From Clostridia bacterium (lineage in GTDB: Bacteria > Bacillota > Clostridia > Oscillospirales > Acutalibacteraceae), in NCBI GenBank assembly GCA_900755895.1, contig CAAEIG010000013.1:1-14104 (forward strand): 14,104 nt of DNA, written 5' to 3'. The position numbers were made by a program, and so were the translations under genes. This document shows, piece after piece, positions 8,251 to 14,095 of the stretch. Position 1 is the first letter of the stretch. Each line of letters begins with the position of its first letter. The notes under the pieces are model-generated. The model did no database searches. It was not told the DNA's origin and saw nothing but the letters and a program-made list of their open reading frames with translations.

Positions 8251-9419
8251 TGATCCAAAGTTTTGACCAGCTCCAGCAGAAGCTGGGCCCCGCGAACCAG
8301 ATCGGCCGGGGCGCTGTACTCCTGGATGGAGTGGCTGATCCCCTTTCGGCTGGGGATGAACAGGAGCATGGACGGAGTGATCTGGGCCATATTGATCAGA
8401 TCGTGGCCGGCGCCGCTGAACATATCACGGCTGCTGAAATTCAGGGCTTGGCACAGACGGCGGCTCTCCTCAATGAGAGCGGGACTGCACAGAGTGGGGG
8501 ACTGCCGGATGTACTCCTCTCCAGTGAGGCCCTGGGCCTGGAACTGTTGGAAAAACGCCTGGATCAGCCGGTCCATGACCTCCATGCGGGGGCCCCGCAG
8601 CTCTACAATAAATTCCACCCGCCCGGGGATTACGTTGACCGCTCCGGGAAATACCTGGAGGGTACCCACAGTGCATACCAGCTCTGGGGAAGTCTCTGTC
8701 ACCCGGTCCATCAGCCAGGGGATCATCCGGCAGGTTTTGACCAGAGCGTCGTCCCGAAGGGACATGGCGGTGCTGCCCGCATGATTGGCAAAGCCCTCCA
8801 CCCGCATTCGATACCGGAGGATGCCCACGATCCCATGGGCGATTCCGATCTGAAGGCCTTCCTGTTCCAGTGTTCCGCCCTGCTCGATATGCAGCTCCAG
8901 ATAGCAGCGGTAGTCCTGTCCGCGCCGGCGGCTGGCGGATACCTGCTCCGGCGTCAGGCCATGCTGGGCCATGTTAGGCTCCATGGCGGCATCCACAGGC
9001 ACGCCGGCAAAAGCTTTGCTGCCGAAGGTTCCGCCGATTACATTGCCTTCTTCTTCAATGAACCCCACGACCTCGAGAGGGCGGCGGCTGGCATATCCCG
9101 CTTCCTTCAGACTCTGTACGCACTCAATTCCGGCCAGAACGCCGTAAGCGCCGTCATACATTCCTCCGCCGGGAACTGTGTCCAGATGAGAGCCGATGCA
9201 GAGCCGCGGGCCCTTCCCGGGGGTCCGTCCGGTCAAATTGCCTACCGGGTCCACCTGTGTCTGAAGCCCCGCTTCTCTCATCCAGCCTTCAACCAGCCTC
9301 CGGCCCTCCTGATACTCCGGTGAATAGGAGAGGCGGGTGGTGCCGGTCTTATCCTGAAAACCGATGCGTCCCAGCGTCTGAATCCGGCTGAGAAGCCGTT
9401 CACCATTGATCTCACACAT
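8232..9419 (-). CDS. M20-family N-carbamoyl-L-amino-acid hydrolase / allantoate amidohydrolase-type enzyme
   Basis: Using the ATG at 9419-9417 the protein has 395 residues. A TTG 30 bp earlier (9449) is possible, but its Shine-Dalgarno spacing is only about 3 nt, while the ATG has GAGGG 7 nt upstream and starts 10 bp after the aminotransferase stop. The di-metal ligands of the HyuC/AllC group are all present: His78 and Asp89 (SHLDTVPGGGMYDGAYG), Glu123/124 (EEEGN), His177 (LELHIEQG) and His363 (GISHSIQE). A dimerisation/lid domain (about 200-310) contains ANHAGSTAM and FPGAVNVIPG. The expected reaction removes the carbamoyl group from an N-carbamoyl amino acid, giving amino acid, CO2 and ammonia, directly after the hydantoinase step. 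Allantoate, ureidoglycine or beta-ureidopropionate are other possible substrates. Confidence 0.88.
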   Translation of the reverse strand: MCEINGERLLSRIQTLGRIGFQDKTGTTRLSYSPEYQEGRRLVEGWMREAGLQTQVDPVGNLTGRTPGKGPRLCIGSHLDTVPGGGMYDGAYGVLAGIECVQSLKEAGYASRRPLEVVGFIEEEGNVIGGTFGSKAFAGVPVDAAMEPNMAQHGLTPEQVSASRRRGQDYRCYLELHIEQGGTLEQEGLQIGIAHGIVGILRYRMRVEGFANHAGSTAMSLRDDALVKTCRMIPWLMDRVTETSPELVCTVGTLQVFPGAVNVIPGRVEFIVELRGPRMEVMDRLIQAFFQQFQAQGLTGEEYIRQSPTLCSPALIEESRRLCQALNFSSRDMFSGAGHDLINMAQITPSMLLFIPSRKGISHSIQEYSAPADLVRGAQLLLELVKTLDQKEGAL

Positions 9420-9429
9420 AGCGGCGCCC

Positions 9430-10593
9430 TCAGCGGAGGCTTCGGACAAATGCCTCTATTTTATCCAGCCCCTGGCGAAGGTCTTCCATAGAGGCGGCGT
9501 AAGAAAGGCGGATGTAGCCCTCCCCAAATTCTCCGAAGGCGCTGCCCGGAACGATCACCACCTGCTCCGCCTCCAGAAGCTTGATAGCAAACTCTTCGCT
9601 GGACATGCCCAGTGCCTGGATATCAATGAAGGCATAGAAGGTGCCGCCGGGGGTATGACAGGAGAGGCCTGGAATGCCTTTGATTCGCTCCATAACATAG
9701 TCCCGCCGAATCCGGTACTGTTTGACCATATAGTCCAGGTGATCCTGGGGCCCCTCCAGCGCCTCCACAGCGGCATACTGACAGGGGGTGGCGGCACAGG
9801 CGCAGACATTTTCCTGCAGCTTGATCATGTTCTGAACCAGCTCCTGAGGGCCTGCTCCGTAGCCGATCCGCCATCCAGTCATGGCGTATGTTTTAGAGAG
9901 ACTGTCTACCACTAAGGTGCGCTCCTGCATTCCAGGCAGTGTAGCAAAGCCTGTATATGTGAGGCCGTCAAAGAGGATGTGCTTATACACCTCGTCAGCC
10001 AGGACCACCAGATCGTGTTCTTCCGCCAACTTGGCCAGCTGTTCCAGAGCCTCTCGGCTGGCCACTGCTCCAGTGGGGTTGCAGGGAGAGTTGAGGATGA
10101 TCACGCGGGTCCTGGGGGTAACCGCTTGGGCGATTTTTTCCACATCCAAGTCAAATCCCTTTTGGGGGTCGGCCGCCACAGGGACCGGGATACCGCCGCA
10201 CATGCTGATCTGCTGAATGTAGTTTGTCCAGCAGGGCTCGTTGACGATCACCTCGTCACCAGGCTCCAGCAAGACCTTCAGAGCCAAAAACAGGGCCTCC
10301 ATAGCGCCGGCGGTGACGATGATCTGGCTGGCCGGATCATAGCTGAGCCCCTCCGCCCGGTGCAAATATCTGGCGATAGCCTGGCGCAGCTCTAAAATGC
10401 CGGCATTGGCGGAGTACTTTGTTTTGCCCTCGCGAATAGCTTGGCATCCCGCCTCTACCACGTTCTCCGAGGCGGTAAAGTCCGGCTCTCCCAAAGTGAA
10501 GCTGAGTACATGTTCATACTCCAGGGCTTTGTTGAACATTTTCCGGATTTTGGAGGGCTGGATGTTTTGGGTGTTCTGAGAAATTTGAATCAT
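9430..10593 (-). CDS. PLP-dependent class I aminotransferase
   Basis: The 387-residue protein is a fold-type I aspartate/aromatic-type aminotransferase of normal length. PLP-site residues are visible: Lys234 (Schiff base) in SLSKTYAMTGWRIGY, Asn172 in NSPCNPTG, Asp200 and Tyr203 in LADEVYKH, the phosphate-binding AGAMEA segment (95-100) and substrate-carboxylate Arg362 in YIRLSYA. It would move the amino group of the amino acid freed by the neighbouring decarbamoylase to a keto acid, feeding the carbon skeleton into metabolism. Its ATG overlaps the stop of the upstream membrane protein by 4 bp (ATGA), and its stop lies 10 bp before the hydrolase start, so it is certainly part of the operon. 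Amino-acid preference is not readable from motifs. Confidence 0.92.
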   Translation of the reverse strand: MIQISQNTQNIQPSKIRKMFNKALEYEHVLSFTLGEPDFTASENVVEAGCQAIREGKTKYSANAGILELRQAIARYLHRAEGLSYDPASQIIVTAGAMEALFLALKVLLEPGDEVIVNEPCWTNYIQQISMCGGIPVPVAADPQKGFDLDVEKIAQAVTPRTRVIILNSPCNPTGAVASREALEQLAKLAEEHDLVVLADEVYKHILFDGLTYTGFATLPGMQERTLVVDSLSKTYAMTGWRIGYGAGPQELVQNMIKLQENVCACAATPCQYAAVEALEGPQDHLDYMVKQYRIRRDYVMERIKGIPGLSCHTPGGTFYAFIDIQALGMSSEEFAIKLLEAEQVVIVPGSAFGEFGEGYIRLSYAASMEDLRQGLDKIEAFVRSLR

Positions 10594-11264
10594 GACACAG
10601 ACTCCTTTTGCACTTTGTTTTTTCGCTCCCGCAGTTTCAAAATGGTCATTAAAATACCAAATACCAGGGAAAGCATGGCGGCGGAGACAACTCGGTATCC
10701 CTCCGGTAAGAGGAAGCTTATCGTGTTCACCGGAATCCAGAAGCAGGGAATGGTTTTGAATAGCGTAAAGTCCACCAGTTCTCCCCAGTCCACGGAGTCC
10801 ACCGCCTCTTGAATCGTCGGCCGGCGCCCATGGAGAAAGCGTAGTTCAGCGTAATTTCCACATACCCGCATCAAAGCGGAGTGTAAGGGGGCAAAGAATA
10901 AATTGTTGGTGCAGCTGGTAAAAAAAGCTAGAGCCAGTGCATTACTAGCGAAGGGAAGCAACCCGTCCGCCATGGCCTGTTTTGTACCAGCGCTGAACAG
11001 GGTAAAGGCCAAGGTGACAAAGACGCCGCCTATGCCCCAGGTGGCTGCCTTGAACCAGACGGCCCGGTTCACAGCCCATATGCCCGCCAAAATTCGAGTG
11101 GAGAGAAGTTCTCCTGCTGTAGCATATACAGCAAACTGTATGAAGCCGGCAAGATATGGCATTGCTTGATTAAAGCGGCCCAATCCGCCGCTGGCGCACA
11201 AAAGGACAGTAGCGGCAGCCAGCAGTACATAAAAACCCGCTCCCCAAAAATCGTTTCGCCTCAT
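10590..11264 (-). CDS. Polytopic membrane protein resembling the Mpv17/PMP22 family
   Basis: The 224-residue protein has about five hydrophobic segments (roughly residues 6-25, 33-56, 68-92, 103-123 and 170-212) and ends in a basic tail. The C-terminal stretch, with the spaced pattern W-x-P-x-N-x-I-x-F-x-L-P-x-x-Y-R-V (about 176-192), resembles the Mpv17/PMP22 signature, known best from mitochondrial and peroxisomal membranes but also found in some Clostridia. No enzymatic motif is seen. It is the first gene of the ureide operon, begins about 20 nt after the predicted transcription start, has GGGAGGAG before ATG 11264-11262, and overlaps the aminotransferase by 4 bp. A channel, permease helper or membrane sensor for the pathway is conceivable, but none is shown. 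Family call is moderate. Confidence 0.6.
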   Translation of the reverse strand: MRRNDFWGAGFYVLLAAATVLLCASGGLGRFNQAMPYLAGFIQFAVYATAGELLSTRILAGIWAVNRAVWFKAATWGIGGVFVTLAFTLFSAGTKQAMADGLLPFASNALALAFFTSCTNNLFFAPLHSALMRVCGNYAELRFLHGRRPTIQEAVDSVDWGELVDFTLFKTIPCFWIPVNTISFLLPEGYRVVSAAMLSLVFGILMTILKLRERKNKVQKESVS

Positions 11265-11290
11265 GGTCTCCTCCCCAGTTTGATGAGTAC

Positions 11291-11299
11291 ACTATAGCA
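11291..11299 (-). promoter_or_regulatory. Candidate extended -10 promoter of the ureide operon
   Basis: On the minus strand, TGCTATAGT (TG-n-TATAGT) matches an extended -10 element and lies about 7 nt before a start point that would give a leader of about 20 nt with the GGGAGGAG site. No good -35 exists; TTTCAG 17 nt upstream falls inside the terminator loop. Such a promoter would probably need an activator, for which the LuxR-type protein next door is a candidate. Confidence 0.4.
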
Positions 11300-11339
11300 A
11301 AATAGAGCCGGCACTGAAATTCAGCGCCGGCTCTATTTT
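11299..11339. terminator. Strong bidirectional terminator after the LuxR-type gene
   Basis: The arms AAAATAGAGCCGGC (11299-11312) and GCCGGCTCTATTTT (11326-11339) are perfect 14-bp complements. The 13-nt loop itself contains CTGAA/TTCAG complementarity. Flanking A and T runs make it usable in both directions. On the minus strand it ends the regulator transcript about 125 nt after its stop codon and insulates it from the operon. Confidence 0.85.
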
Positions 11340-11362
11340 CTTTAGCTGCTCGACTATTTATA

Positions 11363-11380
11363 TAATACTTTCGAGTATTA
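11363..11380. promoter_or_regulatory. 18-bp dyad, candidate activator site
   Basis: TAATACTTTCGAGTATTA has perfect 7-bp arms around a TTCG centre. It lies between the regulator stop and the terminator, with its centre about 85-90 bp upstream of the predicted operon start. That position suits a LuxR-type activator. It could instead be a small mRNA hairpin of the regulator transcript, as TTCG is a stable tetraloop. Confidence 0.3.
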
Positions 11381-11463
11381 AAATAAAACTTCTAGACCAT
11401 ATAGTGGACCTGCCGGATTATTGTATTTAAACAAGAAAAAGGAAGAAAGGAGGAGAATCTTCG

Positions 11464-12264
11464 TCATAATGAATCATAATCGATCTTGTTGGTAGACATT
11501 GGAAGACTCTGAAGCATCTGAACCCGATTTTTCACATGCATCTTTTCATAAATGCTGTGAAAGTGCTTTTTCACCGTGTGGATGCTAATATTCATCTTTT
11601 GGGCAATCTCCTCATTGCCCAAACCGTGTACAGCCAAATCTAACATTTCGCCTTCCCGACTGGTCAGGCCGAACTGGTGGCACAGCTTCTCGTGATAGCC
11701 CTTGGCAAAAAAGTAACGAGTATCCCCTTTCTTTGCCTCATACACTAAGCGATAGGCAAAGTGTTTGTGAAGCTGATCCAGAACAAACATATCCCGCTCC
11801 TGGAAGGGGGGTTTTTCCTCACGGCGGTACAGGCGGAGGATGCCAACCAGTTCCTCCCGGAAGCAGATGGACAGCCCCAGAGAATGCCCAAAGTGGTTGG
11901 GCTGGTAGAAAGTAGCATAGAGTTTGCTCTCTTTCAAAGTGCTCTCTGGATCGGAGATAGACTCCCGGAAGGTGATTCCCCTAGAAGCATACATAATCCA
12001 ACGGAACTGATCGGACTGTGTGCTCTCCTCCACCCAGATGTGTTGTGTTTCTGGGGAGATCCGATCCATCACCGGCTCATAGAAGTCATAATTTCCCTCT
12101 CTGTCCCACTGCAGACGGGAAAAAATCGCACCGTCGAAGGAAATCAGGAAGGGGAGCCAGCGCGTCAAGATCTCCTTCTGCATTTCCTCCACAGTGTAGA
12201 TAAAGGAAATGTTGTAAGCGGTCTCATTCAGCAAGATCCATTCGTTCTCATTTAAAAATGCCAT
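11464..12264 (-). CDS. LuxR-family transcriptional regulator with GAF-like N-terminal domain
   Basis: The 266-residue protein ends in a clear LuxR/GerE helix-turn-helix (about residues 198-255): LTSREGEMLDLAVHG, then NEEIAQKMNISIHTVKKH as the recognition unit, then KMHVKNRVQM. Residues 20-175 look like a GAF-type sensory domain with alternating strands and a GLSICFREELVGILRLYRRE stretch. No phospho-receiver Asp pattern is seen, so it is more likely a ligand-sensing regulator than a response regulator. ATG 12264-12262 follows GGAGGAGGCG with 7-8 nt spacing. It lies directly upstream of the ureide operon on the same strand, separated by a terminator and the operon promoter, so it probably senses the ureide or a product and controls that promoter. 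The regulator type is firm; the target is inferred from position. Confidence 0.88.
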   Translation of the reverse strand: MAFLNENEWILLNETAYNISFIYTVEEMQKEILTRWLPFLISFDGAIFSRLQWDREGNYDFYEPVMDRISPETQHIWVEESTQSDQFRWIMYASRGITFRESISDPESTLKESKLYATFYQPNHFGHSLGLSICFREELVGILRLYRREEKPPFQERDMFVLDQLHKHFAYRLVYEAKKGDTRYFFAKGYHEKLCHQFGLTSREGEMLDLAVHGLGNEEIAQKMNISIHTVKKHFHSIYEKMHVKNRVQMLQSLPMSTNKIDYDSL

Positions 12265-13076
12265 GTTCAGCGCCTCCTCCGTGCGGTTGCGATATTCGTG
12301 GAAAATGCAGGTTTAGCGGCTCAGACGATTCAAAAAGATGAATAATAAATAAATATATGAACATCTTTATTATAGCCCACTCTGAAATGGAAAACAATCT
12401 GTGTTTTTCGACATTACGGCCAATCCTATTACACAGCTATCTTAGGCAAAAGACAATATAATTTGCGGCCACAAAAATTGTTTTAATTCTTTGTGTCCAC
12501 ATGTGGCAATGGAGGTGACATAGCGCGTCTATGTCCAATATTCATTATGTGGAAACACAGGCCAAAGGATAAAATGCCATAGTGTAACAATAAATTGTTT
12601 AAGACAGTGTTGTGGATTTAAAACCGCGAGTACAAAGAGGTTTGAAATTCATACAGCGGCCTCCTTCTTTGTCAACACTACCCGTCCTGGATCCGGTTCT
12701 GTGCGCGGGCATGATGACTTATTTTGAACTTTTGCGCAGAGAAATGAGGAAAGAGGCCGTGCGATTTGTGTCAGTTCAATGCGATGTCAGTACTTATGGA
12801 ATGGCGCAGAAGCATTTGAGACATAGCTGGGATGTTATGCCAGATAGTATCAAAAAGTACCAAAGGCAGAAGAATAAAGAGAACAAAAGGTTGGAAGTGG
12901 TTGAGATTTTGGATCGTCGACTTTTCAACATTGCCTCTAGAACCGTGTGCCGGGGGTTAGATTCCTTCTGCCACGGATATAATTGCCTCTAAAAGCCGTG
13001 GAACAGTCCCAGATTGTGCGGACAGAAAAAGTCCCGGCTAGGAAATATTGAGTCTTAGTAGGAGAGGCGTCGAGCT
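12265..13076. other. Long intergenic region with several dyads and only doubtful ORFs
   Basis: About 810 bp separate the minus-strand regulator from the plus-strand end of the window. Its left part is AT-rich. It holds the regulator promoter and several small inverted repeats: CCACATGTGG (12497-12506), GACATAG/CTATGTC (12517-12535) and AACAAT/ATTGTT (12586-12599). An open frame with a GTG start covers 12612-12992 (126 codons, with an inner ATG at 12711). It has no ribosome-binding site and I recognise no family; its middle part is basic and tyrosine/histidine-containing. A 17-codon minus ORF (12652-12599) has a good GGAGG site. ATTGCCTCTA occurs twice, 52 bp apart. I see no RNA gene or insertion sequence. 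Confidence 0.4.
12369..12397 (-). promoter_or_regulatory. Candidate sigma-A promoter of the LuxR-type regulator
   Basis: On the minus strand TTGTTT (12397-12392) and a consensus TATAAT (12374-12369) are 17 bp apart, predicting a start near 12362 and a leader of about 98 nt. AAAGATG (12334-12340) and CATCTTT (12362-12368) form an inverted repeat next to the -10, and ATAATAAA/TTTATTAT (12342-12349/12366-12373) overlaps it. Either could be an autoregulatory site, though the AT-rich context makes chance repeats likely. Confidence 0.5.
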
Positions 13077-13226
13077 ATGGAGCTTTCCGCTTTTCCGGTG
13101 CTTGGGGGTGCCTTTCTATTGTTAATAGCTCCACAAATCCTGAGCAAGAAAGCGCTGGAGAAAGCATGTTTGTTCAACTGTTTGAAACAGAGAAAGACTT
13201 TTATTTCGCCCCCTGGTATGGCATGA
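13077..13226 (+). CDS. Possible 49-residue small membrane peptide
   Basis: An ATG at 13077, with GGAGAGG 9 nt upstream, opens 49 codons ending in TGA at 13224-13226, just 24 bp before the antitoxin gene. Residues 4-22 (SAFPVLGGAFLLLIAPQIL) form one hydrophobic segment, followed by a basic part (SKKALEKACLFNCLKQRKT). This is the shape of a single-span small membrane protein, possibly a leader ORF cotranscribed with the HEPN/MNT pair. I recognise no family, and chance is a fair alternative. Confidence 0.25.
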   Translation: MELSAFPVLGGAFLLLIAPQILSKKALEKACLFNCLKQRKTFISPPGMA

Positions 13227-13250
13227 TAGTCATAAAGGAGGTGTGGGTTA

Positions 13251-13553
13251 ATGTCTGAGCAAATCTATTCCCAGGACGAAATTTTTGCTGCCGTGCTGCC
13301 CCTGCTGAAAAAATATCATGCGGAAAGGGCAATTCTGTTTGGGTCCTATGCCAGACAGGAGGCTGACGCCGCTTCTGATATTGACTTGCTCGTTGTTGGG
13401 GGCAAAGATTTTGATCTGACAGATGTCCTCTGTATCGCGGAAGAGCTGCACTGTGCGTTAGGGAAACCAGTGGACGTCTATGAACTGCGGGAGATCAATC
13501 CCCAGTCGGCCTTCTATGATGCGATTTTAGCCGAGGGGGTGCAGATCGCATGA
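13251..13553 (+). CDS. mntA: MNT-domain nucleotidyltransferase antitoxin (MntA-like)
   Basis: The 100-residue protein is a minimal nucleotidyltransferase. Gly31-Ser32 and Asp43-x-Asp45 make the exact GSX10DXD active site (GSYARQEADAASDIDLLV), and Asp75 in PVDVYEL supplies the third carboxylate. In characterised HepT/MntA systems this protein transfers AMP groups from ATP onto a tyrosine of the HEPN toxin next to its active-site His, silencing it. Here the motif is intact, so it should be active. ATG 13251 follows AAAGGAGG with 9-10 nt spacing, and the stop overlaps the start of the HEPN gene by 4 bp (ATGA), the usual layout for the pair. It is on the opposite strand to the catabolic genes and close to a tRNA attachment site, as expected for an element-borne toxin-antitoxin module. 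Confidence 0.9.
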   Translation: MSEQIYSQDEIFAAVLPLLKKYHAERAILFGSYARQEADAASDIDLLVVGGKDFDLTDVLCIAEELHCALGKPVDVYELREINPQSAFYDAILAEGVQIA

Positions 13554-13882
13554 AATACAGTGATCAGCAGAGAATAGAGAAAATCCGAGAAACCACAGAA
13601 AAACTTTTGAATTATGCGCAGAGAGAACAAATCACTCCAGAGAAAATCTGCAATGAGGAGACGATCCAGTGGACGGTCACGACGCCACTGTACAACATCG
13701 GGGAACATGTGTACAATTTGTCGGACGAGTTCAAGAAAGCCCATCCGGAAATTCCGTGGATCAAAATTGCCGGACTGCGGTACCGGCTGGTGCATCACTA
13801 TGAGGACACCAACTGGATCGTGATCTGTGCCATCATCTTTGATGTGCTGCCGGAGTTTCTGGAGGAGATCAGGGGCCTCTGA
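13550..13882 (+). CDS. hepT: HEPN-domain RNase toxin (HepT-like)
   Basis: The 110-residue, mainly helical protein has the HEPN ribonuclease motif RX4HXY as Arg77-YRLV-His82-His-Tyr84, in the context IAGLRYRLVHHYEDTNW. Members form dimers that cut RNA (tRNA ends or mRNA), and Tyr84 is the position AMPylated by the MNT partner in studied systems. All three key residues are intact. It overlaps the MNT gene by 4 bp, so the two are translationally coupled. The gene ends 130 bp before the tRNA-Thr fragment, making the pair the last genes at this end of the presumed integrated element, where such modules may stabilise the element. Confidence in family is high; the RNA target is unknown. Confidence 0.88.
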   Translation: MKYSDQQRIEKIRETTEKLLNYAQREQITPEKICNEETIQWTVTTPLYNIGEHVYNLSDEFKKAHPEIPWIKIAGLRYRLVHHYEDTNWIVICAIIFDVLPEFLEEIRGL

Positions 13883-13901
13883 CCCACACCGCGACCCACA
13901 C
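13881..13901. repeat. Two direct GACCCACAC repeats next to the att site
   Basis: GACCCACAC occurs at 13881-13889 and 13893-13901 with a 12-bp period, immediately after the toxin stop and about 115 bp from the tRNA fragment. Short direct repeats at this distance could be arm-type integrase or excisionase sites; this is inference. Confidence 0.35.
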
Positions 13902-13991
13902 GGGGAAACGAGCGGACGGAAGTAACGGACGCAAGAGTGCCGGAAAGGATGACACTCCGGACCAGAAAGGGTACAAAAGGTCTGGAAAGCT

Positions 13992-14034
13992 GGAGACCTC
14001 ACCCTCCCAATCAGTTGGTAAGGATGAGGTCCCC
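13992..14034. repeat. 43-bp imperfect palindrome across the tRNA fragment junction
   Basis: The left arm 13992-14005 pairs with 14021-14034 at 12 of 14 positions, and the centre adds CCAA (14007-14010) with TTGG (14015-14018) around TCAG. The left arm is thus a degenerate inverted copy of the tRNA-Thr anticodon/variable region. It may be the paired core sites of the integrase. Confidence 0.5.
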
Positions 14035-14059
14035 AGTTCGAATCTGGGTAGCAGCTCCA
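14015..14059 (+). other. 3' half of tRNA-Thr(GGT): attachment site (attR-like)
   Basis: The segment reads as anticodon loop TTGGTAA (anticodon GGT), anticodon 3' strand GGATG, variable loop AGGTC, T-arm CCCAG-TTCGAAT-CTGGG, acceptor 3' strand TAGCAGC, discriminator T and encoded CCA. No 5' half exists: neither an anticodon 5' strand CATCC nor an acceptor GCTGCTA is upstream. A 3' half starting exactly at the anticodon loop and followed by a terminator is the usual scar where a tyrosine recombinase has placed an element in the tRNA gene. The element side is to the left and the old chromosome to the right. The matching full tRNA would be at the far end, outside this window. Confidence 0.75.
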
Positions 14060-14095
14060 AAAATCCCCGAAAACTTCGGTTTTTGGGGATTTTTT
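14060..14095 (+). terminator. Intrinsic terminator after the tRNA-Thr fragment
   Basis: AAAATCCCCGAAAAC (14060-14074, preceding A included) pairs with GTTTTTGGGGATTTT (14079-14093) through about 15 bp with one G-T pair, closed by a TTCG tetraloop and running into six T. It fits the original terminator of the tRNA-Thr gene. Confidence 0.9.

Noticed and set aside
8250..9323. Plus-strand open frame of 357 codons opposite the M20 hydrolase
   Set aside because: Shadow of a clear gene, with no domain and no suitable start site.
12457..12462. Plus-strand TATAAT as a promoter reading right
   Set aside because: No -35-like hexamer at 16-18 bp and no convincing gene downstream.
12612..12992. Plus-strand frame of 126 codons
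   Set aside because: GTG start without ribosome-binding site, no family recognised, and a better minus start signal inside it. Kept only as a note in the intergenic entry; homologues in a protein database would change this.
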